38,694 bases of DNA, from the NCBI GenBank assembly GCA_016932955.1, contig JAFGBV010000020.1, positions 1-38,694 of the forward strand, written 5' to 3'. The notes under the pieces are model-generated. The model had not been told where the DNA came from and did not search any database. It saw only the letters and a list, made by a program, of their open reading frames with translations. This DNA is from Anaerolineales bacterium. Its GTDB lineage: Bacteria > Chloroflexota > Anaerolineae > Anaerolineales > UBA4823. Both the position numbers and the translations under genes were made by a program. Shown piece by piece: positions 13,941 to 23,828 of this stretch (position 1 is the stretch's first letter; every line of letters starts with the position of its first letter).

Positions 13941-14918
13941 CTACCTCCGGTAATTAAAAATCACTTTTGAGCCATCCATTTCCAGGCTTACAGGCAACAC
14001 AGGCAAAGGCGCCAATGCCTGTCGCACCTGCCGTTGTAATGGATGCGGGCAAAATAACAACAGGAAACCTCCCCCGCCAGCACCAGTGATCTTTCCCCCC
14101 AGTGCACCTGCCTGGCAGGCTTTTTGGTAAATCGCATCGAGTGTGGGATTGGTTACCCGGCTGGCCATCTTCTTCTTCAACTGCCAGCCATCGTTGAGCA
14201 AATGACCAAAGTCGTAATAATTTCCCGCTTCCAACATCTTGCGCCCTTCAAAGGCCAATGATTTCATCTCACGCAGCACAGCCCTTCTCCCGGCAATGTT
14301 GGCGCGCTGTTCGGTGAGCACATCCTCAGCCTTGCGCGTAGTATTGGTATAAAAGAGCATCAAATAACTGCTGAACATATGCTGCTCCTCTGGAGACATA
14401 TTCAGGCTTTCGACCACCACCTGCTCATTGGGCAGAAAGCGGATAAAACGCAATCCACCATATGCCGCGATGTATTGATCCTGTTTGCCAATGGGCTTTC
14501 CCAGACGCCCAATCTCGATCTCGCAAGCCTGGTGGGCCAGCAAATCCAACGGCTGTGGATTATTCGTGTAGTGGTGCAGCGCATTGAGCACCCCAACCGT
14601 TACCGTACCGGAAGAGCCCAGTCCACTGCCCGTAGATGGGATATCGCCCATGGTATTGATCTCGATCTGGTTGTGAATGCCCACCATCTGCAGCGCCTCA
14701 CGCACCAGCTCGTGCTTTACCTCAGCAGCGCTCTCGACCATCTCGGTGGTGGTATAACCAACGCGCACCAGATGGTCGAAACGGGTTTTAACCAGCACGT
14801 AGATATACTTGTCAATCGCCGCGCTGAGCACACAGCCTTCTTCCTCGTGATAAAAACCAGCAAAATCCGTACCGCCGCCGAAAAAACTGATCCGCAGAGG
14901 CGTCTGGGTGATCAGCAT
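13941..14918 (-). CDS. hddA: D-glycero-alpha-D-manno-heptose 7-phosphate kinase (HddA-like GHMP kinase)
   Basis: 325 residues with the GHMP fold: N-terminal [18 protein letters not shown] (6-23, typical of HddA/fucokinase relatives), the ATP loop [11 protein letters not shown] (94-104) and the C-terminal [14 protein letters not shown]. HddA phosphorylates heptose 7-phosphate at C1 in the alpha configuration, leading to GDP-heptose rather than the ADP-heptose of LPS. The neighbouring GmhA- and GmhB-like genes support this. The ATG overlaps the stop of the sugar transferase gene as TAATG, which indicates coupled translation. Confidence 0.9.
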   Translation of the reverse strand: MLITQTPLRISFFGGGTDFAGFYHEEEGCVLSAAIDKYIYVLVKTRFDHLVRVGYTTTEMVESAAEVKHELVREALQMVGIHNQIEINTMGDIPSTGSGLGSSGTVTVGVLNALHHYTNNPQPLDLLAHQACEIEIGRLGKPIGKQDQYIAAYGGLRFIRFLPNEQVVVESLNMSPEEQHMFSSYLMLFYTNTTRKAEDVLTEQRANIAGRRAVLREMKSLAFEGRKMLEAGNYYDFGHLLNDGWQLKKKMASRVTNPTLDAIYQKACQAGALGGKITGAGGGGFLLLFCPHPLQRQVRQALAPLPVLPVSLEMDGSKVIFNYRR

Positions 14919-16411
14919 TAATATGCCCCCCGGCTAAAGAGCACCACAAATGGCGTGCGGACAATGATATAGATATCTCTCCAAATCGTCCAGTTGCGGA
15001 TATATTCCATGTCGATGCGCACGCGCTCCTCATAGCTGATCTCCGAGCGACCGCTGATCTGCCACAGACCGGAGATTCCTGGCTTGACCGTGAGCAGATT
15101 CATACCCCATTTGCCGTATTTCTCCATCTCTGGCGGAGAGATCATGCGCGGGCCAACCAGGCTCATTTGATTTCGCAAAACATTGATAATCTGCGGTAGT
15201 TCATCCAGGCTGTACTTGCGCAATATGCGACCGAGCTTCGTCACGCGTGGATCGTCCTTGATCTTATATTCACGCACTAATTCTTCCTGCAACTCGGGAT
15301 ATTGTGCGAGGATCTCATCACCATCAACGCACATCGTGCGGAATTTGAGCGCATCGAACTGCGCGCCATTCACCCCCATCACGCGACGGCGGTAGATTGC
15401 CGGGCCTGGCGAATCCAGCTTCACCAGGATGCCCAGAGCGCCCAGAATAGGAAGCAGAAATAAGAATAGTGGAATTGCCAAAGCGTAATCGAGGGCTAAT
15501 TTGAGCCCCATATCCCAGCCGCTCATGCGCATGGCATTGAACTCAATCAGCGGGACATACGCCAGTTCTTTTACCTTCATCCCGCTGGAAACCACCTCAA
15601 AAAGGCCTGATGAGAGGCGCAAGTGTACATCTGGGTGGGGCGCAAAAGTACGAAAGATTTCCAACAACTGCTCGCGGCTGAGGGCGGTGGGAGCCACAAT
15701 CACCTCCTGGATGCCGCGCTCTTTTACCAATTGCTCCAGGTCTTCCATTCCTCCCAGCACGCGCTGATTCTCAAAAACTGCCTCCCCATCGGAAACCTGA
15801 TCGTCCACATATCCCAACAGGTAAAGCCCGGAGGTGGCCCAGGTGCTCAACTGCCTGCCCAGCTCAAGCCCTTCCTGGTTAGCGCCAACGATCAATGCTG
15901 GCGAAAGGAGGTGGCCGCGTTTACGCAGCGCATAGACTATCCGGCGAAAGATGAAGCGCGCTCCTCCCACCAGCAAGAACGAAAGCGTCCAGGCCAGCAG
16001 CAGCCAGCCGCGTGAGATGACCCGCCCATCACGCTGAAAGAAGCCGAAGACAATCAGCAGCAGCATCCCAATCGCGATGGCATTGAAAACCTGTGCATAC
16101 TCTCCCATACCGCTGAAGAGGTAATCCCGGCTGTATGTTTGGAAGGCTGCAAAGAGCACCAGCCAAATCGGCAAAGATACCAGGAAAATCCCCACATACG
16201 CGCTTACATCTAGTGGTCCGGCATAGGGCAGGATGACAAAACGGATCATATACGCCAGCCAGAAAGCCAGGGTCAACATCAGTGCATCAAGAACCAACAA
16301 TACACCGGTAATCAACAGGCGCCGAGCGGTCAGCGATAGCGGGAAAATCCCCGGCAGGGCTTTCACACCAGGCTCAACCTGTGATTCGTTACTCTTCGCG
16401 GCGACTTCCAT
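14918..16411 (-). CDS. Polyprenyl-phosphate sugar-1-phosphate transferase (WbaP/WcaJ class)
   Basis: 497 residues. The N-terminal half has four or five membrane helices (from about 28 to 170). A Rossmann-like segment follows, with [18 protein letters not shown] re-entrant helix (about 306-330) leads to the catalytic domain with [38 protein letters not shown] and [14 protein letters not shown]. These enzymes move a sugar phosphate from an NDP-sugar onto undecaprenyl phosphate and so begin repeat-unit assembly. It is the obvious first step for this locus. GGAGG lies six bases before the ATG, and a plausible promoter lies about 90 bp upstream. Confidence 0.95.
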   Translation of the reverse strand: MEVAAKSNESQVEPGVKALPGIFPLSLTARRLLITGVLLVLDALMLTLAFWLAYMIRFVILPYAGPLDVSAYVGIFLVSLPIWLVLFAAFQTYSRDYLFSGMGEYAQVFNAIAIGMLLLIVFGFFQRDGRVISRGWLLLAWTLSFLLVGGARFIFRRIVYALRKRGHLLSPALIVGANQEGLELGRQLSTWATSGLYLLGYVDDQVSDGEAVFENQRVLGGMEDLEQLVKERGIQEVIVAPTALSREQLLEIFRTFAPHPDVHLRLSSGLFEVVSSGMKVKELAYVPLIEFNAMRMSGWDMGLKLALDYALAIPLFLFLLPILGALGILVKLDSPGPAIYRRRVMGVNGAQFDALKFRTMCVDGDEILAQYPELQEELVREYKIKDDPRVTKLGRILRKYSLDELPQIINVLRNQMSLVGPRMISPPEMEKYGKWGMNLLTVKPGISGLWQISGRSEISYEERVRIDMEYIRNWTIWRDIYIIVRTPFVVLFSRGAY

Positions 16412-16523
16412 CTATGGCCTCCCTATAGATCGTTTCCAATTGTACCACCACGGCATTCCAATCGTGGTTGCGCAGGACGTAATTGCGCCAAGGATAGTAT
16501 TGTAATAACCGGATATCTAACAC
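16389..16523 (-). pseudogene. C-terminal stump of a glycosyltransferase
   Basis: A frame of 44 codons ending at TAA 16389-16391 contains YYPWRNYVLRNHDWNAVVV and then QLETIYREAI. This is the usual end of GT4-type glycosyltransferases (Trp, then Val-Val-x-x-Leu-Glu-x-Ile-Tyr). It is preceded by a stop, with only a GTG at 16523 as a possible start, so the catalytic part is gone. Its last codons overlap the sugar transferase start by 23 bp. It looks like the remains of a gene once coupled to that start and cut off by a rearrangement. Confidence 0.55.
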
Positions 16524-16527
16524 TCAA
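16499..16527 (-). promoter_or_regulatory. Candidate internal promoter for the sugar transferase and heptose genes
   Basis: On the minus strand, TTGAGT (16527-16522), a 17-bp spacer and TACAAT (16504-16499) predict a start near 16492, about 80 nt ahead of the ATG at 16411. It lies within the degenerated gap left of 16625, which otherwise holds only the glycosyltransferase stump. Confidence 0.45.
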
Positions 16528-16624
16528 ATCAAGTCTGTATAGTTAGTCGCGCCGCTATGAATAAACGGGTCGATTGGTCAGCAAAGTACATATAGGCAAT
16601 GGAATCGATTGGCATCAAGAGTAA

Positions 16625-17632
16625 CTATCCTAACTCAAGATTGGATAGAATCCCAATAACCCTATTTGCCAGGTGCTCAAAAGTAAAGTTTTGAAGGTAA
16701 GCCTGTCGAGCATTTTCGCCCAATCGACCAGCCTCACCTGGATTATTCCATAAGTATTCAATAGCGTGGCGCAACTTCACCACATCCCTGGGTGGCACAA
16801 ACAATCCCGTATCGCCTTCAACCAAGTAATCGTGTAAACCAGGTACATCGCTGGCAATAGTAGCTTTTCCAGCAGCCATCGCCCAAAGGACAGATGTGAT
16901 GCCCGCAGCCTGTCTGACAGCATCAAGAGGAACAACCACAAATTTGGAGCCCCAATTGAGACCCCGAAATTGATTGGGCGATACCAAATCATTCAAGATG
17001 ACATTTTTGGGAATGGGGATTCCTTTACAATTATATTGCCTAGCATTAATTATAAATAGAACATCTAGCGATGATATCGCCTGAAACAGCGTTTGGTAAT
17101 CGCGTTCGGAACGCCCACCGCTGTAAGCATAAATTTCTCGCTCCAGTGGAGACAAGCCCTGAAATCCATCTACAATACCATGCGGGCAGTAGAAAATCTT
17201 TTCTTGCGGAAAACCAAGCCACTTGGCGTAATACTCACACTCAAACCGGGTTGGTACAGTTATATAATCGATGCCCTGTGCAGCCAAATGCAGCACTTTC
17301 CGAAAATACACTGACACTCCCCGAATACTAAAGGTAAGCACGATCAATGGGGGAGAGCTTACTGCCAGGATTTTCCGGAGCAGCGCAAACGGCAGGCCTG
17401 TGTCGCTCTCCCAGGCAACCACCAGGTCATACCGTTTGCGCCGGGTTTCATGTATCGCTCTCCAAGCGAGGCTAAAATAGTGCGGGTAAGATGCAAATAT
17501 CTTGCCCCATTTTTTATACCTGTCCCTGGAAAATGCGTGTAAAAATGTAATTTCGTCGGTGTTATTAGAGTCGCAACCCCAGATCCATCGCTCCCTGGAG
17601 GGTATGAAATCCGTCAGGCATAAGATCTGCAT
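16625..17632 (-). CDS. Glycosyltransferase family 4-like protein
   Basis: 335 residues. The C-terminal Rossmann half is recognisable: IFYCPHGIVDGF, a loop with VVPLDAVRQAAGITSVLWAM, AAGKATIASDVPGLHDYL (donor-binding strand) and GDTGLFVPPRD. The end, NFTFEHLANRVIGIL, is normal for the family. The N-terminal acceptor half is divergent (GCDSNNTDEITFLHAFSRD). It is probably a retaining transferase adding a sugar to the growing lipid-linked unit in the cytoplasm; donor and acceptor are unknown. It starts 2 bp after the GT-C gene and is AT-richer than its neighbours. The 213-bp gap downstream contains the stump of another transferase. Confidence 0.85.
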   Translation of the reverse strand: MQILCLTDFIPSRERWIWGCDSNNTDEITFLHAFSRDRYKKWGKIFASYPHYFSLAWRAIHETRRKRYDLVVAWESDTGLPFALLRKILAVSSPPLIVLTFSIRGVSVYFRKVLHLAAQGIDYITVPTRFECEYYAKWLGFPQEKIFYCPHGIVDGFQGLSPLEREIYAYSGGRSERDYQTLFQAISSLDVLFIINARQYNCKGIPIPKNVILNDLVSPNQFRGLNWGSKFVVVPLDAVRQAAGITSVLWAMAAGKATIASDVPGLHDYLVEGDTGLFVPPRDVVKLRHAIEYLWNNPGEAGRLGENARQAYLQNFTFEHLANRVIGILSNLELG

Positions 17633-17634
17633 TC

Positions 17635-19077
17635 TCAGTTGCGCTCTTTGCGTGACAAATATGCTACCCAGGCCTTCTCCAGGATAGAAAATAAACTGTA
17701 AGCAGCAAACATGACGATCACCGGATCCACCGGTAAACGATAACGTATCCCTGCCCAGGTTACTAAGTAGACCCCTGTATAGATAACAAAGAATAGCAGT
17801 AATAATTGGCCATAAACTGGCTTGGCAAGCCGATCGCGTCGCAGGTCAGAAATCCACATACCAACGCCCAGCAAGCCAAAAGGAAGAGCAATGCCCAGAG
17901 ACTGGACGCGCGTAAGATTGCTGATCAAGCTCGATTCTGGCCGCGGCCAGAAGATGAAATGTGCAGGAATACGAGTTAGCGTCAGAGCAATAAACCGTTC
18001 CGGATCATCGATAACAAAATCAATGCCAGTTTTCATCAAAGTTTGATCCAGTTCAGCCTCGTCCATATATCGGAGTTCTTCTGGAATCAATTCCTGGTAG
18101 GATGGCATATCGGATGTAAACAACGGCACAAACCAGTTGCCATGAACTGGATGATTCGACCAAAACATGGCATAACCAGCATTGGTATTCAGGAGAACAA
18201 AACGATGGAAACGCTGGTAATTGAATACTGTAAACGGGAGAATAAACGCAGAAATAACAAGAACGGTTAAGACACTACCCGTAAATAATCGCCTGATTCG
18301 CTGTCCAATATCCAACGAGAGTAATGCCGTGTTTGGAGCACCACATTTCATCCTAACCCACCACAGCCACAGGAACAGGAAAGGTACAAACATCAGGAAA
18401 ACCTGGCGCATCAGCACGGCCATCCCACTGGCAACCCCTAGTTCCAGCCAGAGCATCCATTCCGGCCTGGCTATAATCGGTTCAGTTGTATTTGCTCGGG
18501 AAACCTCCCAATGCTCAGCGAGCCGCATTGCACAATCCAATGACCAGAGAATGGCCAGGATATGCACCGTCTCCGTCATCAGGGCAGCCGCGTAGTAGAT
18601 AAAATACCCATATAGAGCAGCCCAGGCTGCAGCAAGTAATGGTAGCCATACCTGCTGTGGGGAATCGTCAGGTGTGACCTTCCGGAAAGTGCGCCGTGCA
18701 ATACGGTAAACCAGCCAGGGCATCAGGAGTCCGGCCAGGATAGCCTGGAGCAACCGGGCAATCAAGGGGTGGTAACCAAATAGCTTATAGATACCCACAA
18801 GATAAAGCGTTAAAAGATAAGACCAGTGCGCTGTTGGTTCTCCAGCTCGGGTAACCGGCCACCAATCCACATCGAAAGAAAAGCCATTCCCAGCCACCAC
18901 GTTTTGCGCCAAACGGTCATAGCTGATCTGGTCAAAGATCCCTGGCAGATCCTGTACCTGGTCTCCCATGTAGAGCGCTGCGCCAACCCGCAGAATAGTA
19001 CCCAAGCCCATAATCACAAGCAACCATGTGCGCGCCTGCCATCCCCGCATCGAACGGATTATTTTGGAAGCATCCAT
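17635..19077 (-). CDS. GT39/ArnT-like polytopic glycosyltransferase
   Basis: 480 residues with about ten to twelve membrane helices. After the first helix the outside loop contains LPGIFDQISYDRLAQNV (about 44-60), whose acidic residues match the Asp-rich site of PMT/ArnT-type GT-C enzymes, and then AHWSYLLTLYLVG. Such enzymes use polyprenyl-phosphate sugars on the outer face of the membrane to decorate lipids, proteins or glycans. The family is broad and the substrate is open. It is packed between two transferases with 2-3 bp gaps, so it is clearly part of the operon. Confidence 0.8.
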   Translation of the reverse strand: MDASKIIRSMRGWQARTWLLVIMGLGTILRVGAALYMGDQVQDLPGIFDQISYDRLAQNVVAGNGFSFDVDWWPVTRAGEPTAHWSYLLTLYLVGIYKLFGYHPLIARLLQAILAGLLMPWLVYRIARRTFRKVTPDDSPQQVWLPLLAAAWAALYGYFIYYAAALMTETVHILAILWSLDCAMRLAEHWEVSRANTTEPIIARPEWMLWLELGVASGMAVLMRQVFLMFVPFLFLWLWWVRMKCGAPNTALLSLDIGQRIRRLFTGSVLTVLVISAFILPFTVFNYQRFHRFVLLNTNAGYAMFWSNHPVHGNWFVPLFTSDMPSYQELIPEELRYMDEAELDQTLMKTGIDFVIDDPERFIALTLTRIPAHFIFWPRPESSLISNLTRVQSLGIALPFGLLGVGMWISDLRRDRLAKPVYGQLLLLFFVIYTGVYLVTWAGIRYRLPVDPVIVMFAAYSLFSILEKAWVAYLSRKERN

Positions 19078-19080
19078 TGC

Positions 19081-20250
19081 TTATCCCTTAATCGCGCCTG
19101 AGGCATTACGCGTCGTGGGCTCCCATGTTGCCACGCGTTTTCCTAACAGCGCCTGCACAACTGCAACAAAGGCAGCCAGGTGAATATAGACAAAATAGAA
19201 CGGAACATAGAATATCGTAACACGCTTGCCACAATGGTCAAGCACCCATCCAAGCAAGGCTAGCAAATAAAACAACGCTTGCCCGCTCAGCAACCACTGG
19301 TATACAGGATACGTACTTGCCAGCAACAGGCTGGCTGCCAACGCCACACCCAACCAGGGCAAAACAAACCAGCGCATGAAACGATGCGAGAAAAGCCGTA
19401 CCGCATACCAGCCTGTTCGCAGCGGATTGAGCGCCGCCGGAACGCTCAAGTAGCTGTAAAAAGCCTGCAGAACTGTACGCAGGCGACGGCGGAAATCCCC
19501 TTTCGTGTCCAGGGCATAAACCTCAGTCGAGCGCGCCTCGGGTTCGTACACTGTGCGGTAGCCCTGCAGTTGGAGCAGCGGAGCCCAAACCAGGTCGAAG
19601 TTTAGCGTAGGGTCCAAAACCGGGTACAGCTCGCGCCGGATCGCCACAAAGCCGCCATTGACCATCACCATCGAGCCGATCTGGCCCTCCAACCGCTTGA
19701 TCAGGTTATCCAGACGCACATACAACCCCTCACCAGCCCCGCCCCCCGTCTCTGCAGGCACCCGAACCTCTTCACCGGTCACCGCCCCCACCCGTTCATC
19801 GGCAAAGCTGCGCACTAGCTTACGCAGCGCATCCGGTGCATACTGCGAGTCCGCATCCGAGATCAAGATCACCTCCCCGCTGGTCATCGGCAAGGTCAGG
19901 TTCATCGCATTCGGCTTGCCCCCACCGCCCGGGATGGCATGCAGAATCACGCCGTGTTCCTGGTAGCCCTCCACAATCTCGTTGGTGCGATCTGTTGAGG
20001 CATCCGACATCACAATGATTTCCAGTTTTTCTCGCGGGTAGTCCAACGCCAATGTGTTTTCCAGTTTTGCCGCGATCACACTTTCCTCATTATGCGCGGC
20101 AATCAAAAAAGACACTGCCGGAGTGATATCGGCCTTATGCACAGGTCGCTGGATAAAACGAGTCGCCAACCACAAGACGAGCGCATATCCGAAAGTGGCA
20201 TAAGCCACCCAAAGGATCCCCAACCAGAAAAGTACTTGCAAAGCCCACAT
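19081..20250 (-). CDS. Membrane-anchored processive-type GT2 glycosyltransferase
   Basis: About 389 residues from ATG 20250, which follows the upstream stop by 10 bp. An in-frame ATG at 20289 would overlap that gene, and neither has a good ribosome site. N-terminal helix about 4-30, then the GT-A domain: VSFLIAAHNEESVIAAKLEN (47-66), MSDASTDRTNEI (81-92), PGGGGKPNAMN (107-117), DAD (132-134) and GEEVR. At least three more hydrophobic helices follow (from about 270 on). The overall plan resembles BcsA/HasA-like or poly-GlcNAc synthases, which polymerise and extrude, but the Q-x-x-R-W motif is not clear. Single-sugar transfer is also possible. Confidence 0.87.
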   Translation of the reverse strand: MWALQVLFWLGILWVAYATFGYALVLWLATRFIQRPVHKADITPAVSFLIAAHNEESVIAAKLENTLALDYPREKLEIIVMSDASTDRTNEIVEGYQEHGVILHAIPGGGGKPNAMNLTLPMTSGEVILISDADSQYAPDALRKLVRSFADERVGAVTGEEVRVPAETGGGAGEGLYVRLDNLIKRLEGQIGSMVMVNGGFVAIRRELYPVLDPTLNFDLVWAPLLQLQGYRTVYEPEARSTEVYALDTKGDFRRRLRTVLQAFYSYLSVPAALNPLRTGWYAVRLFSHRFMRWFVLPWLGVALAASLLLASTYPVYQWLLSGQALFYLLALLGWVLDHCGKRVTIFYVPFYFVYIHLAAFVAVVQALLGKRVATWEPTTRNASGAIKG

Positions 20251-20260
20251 ATACGCCGCG

Positions 20261-21472
20261 CTATCGCCCCAAATTTGAATAGATATCATCCAATGCAGGA
20301 TAGATCTTCCGCCAATCATACTGCTCTTCCGCCCACCTACGTCCATTCAACGCCAGCGACTGTGCCAGGGCACGGTCCTGGATCAGCCTGGTCACCGCAT
20401 CCGCAAAGGCTACCACATCATCTGCGATCAGGATGTTCTCCCCCGCCCGCACCTCGATCCCCTCCGCACCAATGGTGGTCGAGACCATAGGAATACCCCG
20501 CAGCCAACCATCGATGATCTTCACTCGCATCCCCCCGCCAGCCCGCACCGGTACGATTAAAGCCGCGCTTTCCTGCAGGTAAGGCAGTGGATCCTCGACA
20601 TATCCAGCAATACGCACTCCTGGCTGCTGGCCCAGTGCACGCACTGCCGCAGGCGGATTCTTGCCCACCACACAGAACTGCGCCTGGGGAACTTGTATCT
20701 GAACCAGTGGAAAAACATCCTTTGCAAACCACAATACCCCATCCACGTTTGGCGGCCAATACATTGTCCCCAGGTGCAGGATCGTCGCGGGCTTATCGAT
20801 CACTTGCACCTGTGCGGTATCGCTCGGGTCCAGGCAGATCGGCAGGCTGGTGATCGGAGGATGGCTGGCTGGCAACAACCTTTCCAGCAGATCCCGATCC
20901 ACATCTGTGACCGTCAGGATATGATCAAATTTTTGGCAAGAGGCCGCCTCATAACGCGCCAGCTTTCTGGATTCGTATTCCAGGAACAAGCGCTTCAGCG
21001 GATTGCGCGTGTGCTGCGCCATTCGTTTCGGGATCAGGTAAACGGCATTATGTTGGTCAATCACCTTCCTGATCCCCTGTACGCTCAAGGCATACTGCGC
21101 CATCCACAACTGATCGCAGTGGATGGCATCGAATGGCCGTCCTTCCATGAGCGCCTGTCTCACCGCAGCCTCAACCGCAGCCTGCATCTCGTGCACTGTG
21201 TCACGGATAATGATAAACGAACGCCCAAAGAGCATGCTCTCCACCAGGTATCGCACATCCCGCACCTTTGAACGCCGCATTAAAATCGTCTGCACCCGGC
21301 TACAATAGCCCTCCAGGTGCCCCACTTGTTCAGGCGTGTTATCGGCCCGTGCAAAGCATAACAGCGTCACCTCATGCCGCGAAGCCAGATACCGCAATGT
21401 GTAATAAGTGCGGAACTTCACCCCCGAATCCAGCGGGTAAGGCAAAAGTTGGGCAAGGAATAAAATCCGCAT
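20261..21472 (-). CDS. Glycosyltransferase family 4 (WsaF/EpsF-like)
   Basis: 403 residues, complete two-domain GT-B. The N-terminal part starts MRILFLAQLLPYPLDSG and has YYTLRYLASRHEVTLLCF. The C-terminal part has ILHLGTMYWPPNVDGVLWFA, GYVEDPLPYLQESAALIVP, GGGMRVKIIDGWLRGIPMVS and TTIGAEGIEVRAGENILI. The last block is shared closely with the transferase at 25762-26967, so the two are paralogues. It is probably a retaining cytoplasmic transferase of repeat-unit assembly. The gene lies in a tightly spaced run (14 bp after the GT2 at 21487). Confidence 0.92.
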   Translation of the reverse strand: MRILFLAQLLPYPLDSGVKFRTYYTLRYLASRHEVTLLCFARADNTPEQVGHLEGYCSRVQTILMRRSKVRDVRYLVESMLFGRSFIIIRDTVHEMQAAVEAAVRQALMEGRPFDAIHCDQLWMAQYALSVQGIRKVIDQHNAVYLIPKRMAQHTRNPLKRLFLEYESRKLARYEAASCQKFDHILTVTDVDRDLLERLLPASHPPITSLPICLDPSDTAQVQVIDKPATILHLGTMYWPPNVDGVLWFAKDVFPLVQIQVPQAQFCVVGKNPPAAVRALGQQPGVRIAGYVEDPLPYLQESAALIVPVRAGGGMRVKIIDGWLRGIPMVSTTIGAEGIEVRAGENILIADDVVAFADAVTRLIQDRALAQSLALNGRRWAEEQYDWRKIYPALDDIYSNLGR

Positions 21473-21486
21473 CGCCTTGGTGACCC

Positions 21487-22395
21487 TTAGGGTTGCACCC
21501 CCAGGCTGAGCAACAAAATCTCCCGGTTCGAGCCCAGTTCATTCCTGGCCCTCTCCCGCAAGCCGGGCGCCAACCACGCCAACCCCCATAGAACGACCTT
21601 CAGCGCACTTGCCAGCGCGAACACCACCCGTACTGCCATCGTGCGCGCAGGGCCATAATGCTTCTGGAAGAAGAGTAGCTTGCCCCGGTAGATCATCTTT
21701 CGCCGCTGCCAATGGCTGGCGCTTTGCCCTCCCAGGTGGATGGTCTCTACCTCCGGCAGGTAATACACTTTCCACCCCTTCTGGCGCATGCGAAACTGGA
21801 GGTCCGTTTCATCCGAATACATCACGTATGTTTCATCCACGCCCCCCACTTGCTCCGCGGCCGCCCGCCGCACCAGCAGGCTGGCAGAGCAGATCCAGTC
21901 CACTTCCTCTGCCTCGCCGTTTTCGCCTCGCGAGGGATAATGCCGGTCAAACAGCGCCCACAAGCGCGTGGCATGTAAGAACTCCAGCCATAGGTTTGGA
22001 AAATCATAGAACGACGCCTGGAATGACCCATCCGCGTTGATCAGCTTGCCGCCCACCGCGCCCGCCTCCGCGTGCGCATCGGCAAATACCACCAGCCGGT
22101 CTAATGCGCCAGGCAAGACGATCGTATCGTTATTGAGAAGTAGCACATAGCGCCCATGGGCCGCCTGCAAGCACTGGTTATTCCCCACTGCAATCCCCCG
22201 GTTCTCGCGGTTCTCCACCAAGCGAACCTCCGGGTGCACCTCGCGCAACCAGGCGCAGGTATCGTCAGAAGAGGCATTGTCCACTACAATGATCTCATAG
22301 GTTGCCGCGATGCTTGCCTTTGCAATCGACTCCAGGCACTGCGCCAGCAAAGCCTTCCCATTGTAGGTAACGATCCCAATGCTCAGGTCGATCAT
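21487..22395 (-). CDS. GT2 glycosyltransferase, rhamnosyltransferase-like (WbbL class)
   Basis: 302 residues. GT-A fold: SIGIVTYNGKALLAQCLESI (5-24), IIVVDNASSDDT (35-46), ENRGIAVGNNQCL, and LLLNNDT, where Asn-Asp replaces the Asp-x-Asp motif, as is usual in the WbbL group. GAVGGKLINADGSFQ, DETYVMYSDETDLQFRMRQ (catalytic-base region) and a C-terminal hydrophobic helix with ALASALKVVLWGLAWLAPGL follow. Such enzymes often transfer L-rhamnose from dTDP-rhamnose; no rhamnose-synthesis genes lie in this window. Its ATG overlaps the stop of the polymerase gene (ATGA). Confidence 0.92.
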   Translation of the reverse strand: MIDLSIGIVTYNGKALLAQCLESIAKASIAATYEIIVVDNASSDDTCAWLREVHPEVRLVENRENRGIAVGNNQCLQAAHGRYVLLLNNDTIVLPGALDRLVVFADAHAEAGAVGGKLINADGSFQASFYDFPNLWLEFLHATRLWALFDRHYPSRGENGEAEEVDWICSASLLVRRAAAEQVGGVDETYVMYSDETDLQFRMRQKGWKVYYLPEVETIHLGGQSASHWQRRKMIYRGKLLFFQKHYGPARTMAVRVVFALASALKVVLWGLAWLAPGLRERARNELGSNREILLLSLGVQP

Positions 22396-23828
22396 GCCGC
22401 GCCCTCTGCCGCGGGTTGATTTTCTGCCCCCAACCCCACCAGCGTACCCAACAATAACCAGGAGTACACACTGTTGCGGAATCCAGCCAGCCCCAGGTTA
22501 TATACATACGGCAGTAGCCATTCCGCAAATACAAACGATGCCACGCTCAACGCGGCGAAACCCACCAACACGCTGTAGGCATATGCGCGCTGGAAAGGAG
22601 TCAGCGGGCGCTTCAAAACCCGAATGCCCAGCCACAACCCCGCCACGATCGCCCAGACGAGAAAGGCCAATCCCAAAATGCCGGTCTGCGCAAAAACATC
22701 CGCATACATATTGTGGGCAGGCGGCGCGTAAACACTGCGCATAAAGGCACTGGGGCTCACGTACTGGTAAGAGACCGACTCAAATTCCAGGATCTGCCAG
22801 TAATAGATATAATTCGCCGGCCCCAAGCCCAAGATCACCGAGCGCGCCCCCATCCGGAACACATCCACCCACAACGACCAGCGGATCGGCGTAGCGCTGT
22901 AATGCTCGTTCACCAGCAAAGCCGACCAGATCCTGCCCGGGCCAACCACGATCACGGCTACCACGAGAAGCAACAGGATGACCAGAAATAAGCGCCGCGA
23001 ATTCAACAAGATCAAAAGCAAAAAAGCACCCAGCGCCGGCGCCCAGGCTGATTTATAGCTCAACGTGACCGTCCAAACCCAGTGCGCCCAAAGGGCAATG
23101 ACCCCCAAACCGGCTGCCTTGACTTGCCACTTCATCGCCTGGTTGAATAACACCTGCCCCAACAACAGCACGAAAGGCCAGGTCAACAAACCTCCCGCCC
23201 AGGTGCTGAGGAAGTCATAACGATCGGTGAAGGTGCGCACCACCAGAACCCCAGTACCGGTCAAAATGAGAAAAACCACCCAGATCTGCAGCAGGCGCTC
23301 GCCGGGGGCATGGTTGGCTGCCAGGAAAAATGCCGCCGCCGTGAGCAGGAAGATGATGAACTGCCCCGCCTGCACCACCAGGATATTCCCCGGCAGGGTC
23401 ACCGCCGGGTCCAGCACCACATAAGATGCGATCCATGAGATCAGCGCCGCTGCCAAGAAGCCCAGCAGCGGCCAGTTTAGCGGAGAAGGCGCCAGCCGCA
23501 CCTGCTTCTTAGTGATCATGCGCAGCGCCCACATCCCCGCCAGGAAAACCGTCAACAGCATGGCAACGTTGATCGCGCTCTGCGTGCCCGTCCCGATCGA
23601 AAAACCTACCACCCCCGCCGTCAGCACCAGCAGTGTCAGTGCCAGGCGCATCTCTCTGATTGCCAGCAAAACCAGGCTGATCCCCCCTGCCCCAGCCAGC
23701 ACAGCCATGAACATCTTATCGGGCTCAGAGAATCGCGCCCACCCCGCCAGCCCGCTGGCTGCCAGCACAGCGATGATGACCAGTGGTAAAAGAAGGCGAC
23801 TAGTGTCGATTCCCAGGCGTAATTTCAT
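22392..23828 (-). CDS. O-antigen ligase / Wzy-like polymerase
   Basis: 478 residues from ATG 23828, preceded by GGAAG; an in-frame extension to 23891 would run into the neighbour. About twelve to fourteen hydrophobic helices are visible, with a large outside loop near residues 320-380. That loop ends with APPAHNMYADVFAQTGILGL, the HN-x-Y ... G-x-x-G motif of the Wzy_C/WaaL superfamily. The protein either polymerises flipped repeat units (Wzy) or ligates a finished glycan to an acceptor (WaaL); in a bacterium without LPS, Wzy is more likely. It overlaps the upstream GT2 by 29 bp and the downstream GT2 by 4 bp. Confidence 0.88.
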   Translation of the reverse strand: MKLRLGIDTSRLLLPLVIIAVLAASGLAGWARFSEPDKMFMAVLAGAGGISLVLLAIREMRLALTLLVLTAGVVGFSIGTGTQSAINVAMLLTVFLAGMWALRMITKKQVRLAPSPLNWPLLGFLAAALISWIASYVVLDPAVTLPGNILVVQAGQFIIFLLTAAAFFLAANHAPGERLLQIWVVFLILTGTGVLVVRTFTDRYDFLSTWAGGLLTWPFVLLLGQVLFNQAMKWQVKAAGLGVIALWAHWVWTVTLSYKSAWAPALGAFLLLILLNSRRLFLVILLLLVVAVIVVGPGRIWSALLVNEHYSATPIRWSLWVDVFRMGARSVILGLGPANYIYYWQILEFESVSYQYVSPSAFMRSVYAPPAHNMYADVFAQTGILGLAFLVWAIVAGLWLGIRVLKRPLTPFQRAYAYSVLVGFAALSVASFVFAEWLLPYVYNLGLAGFRNSVYSWLLLGTLVGLGAENQPAAEGAA

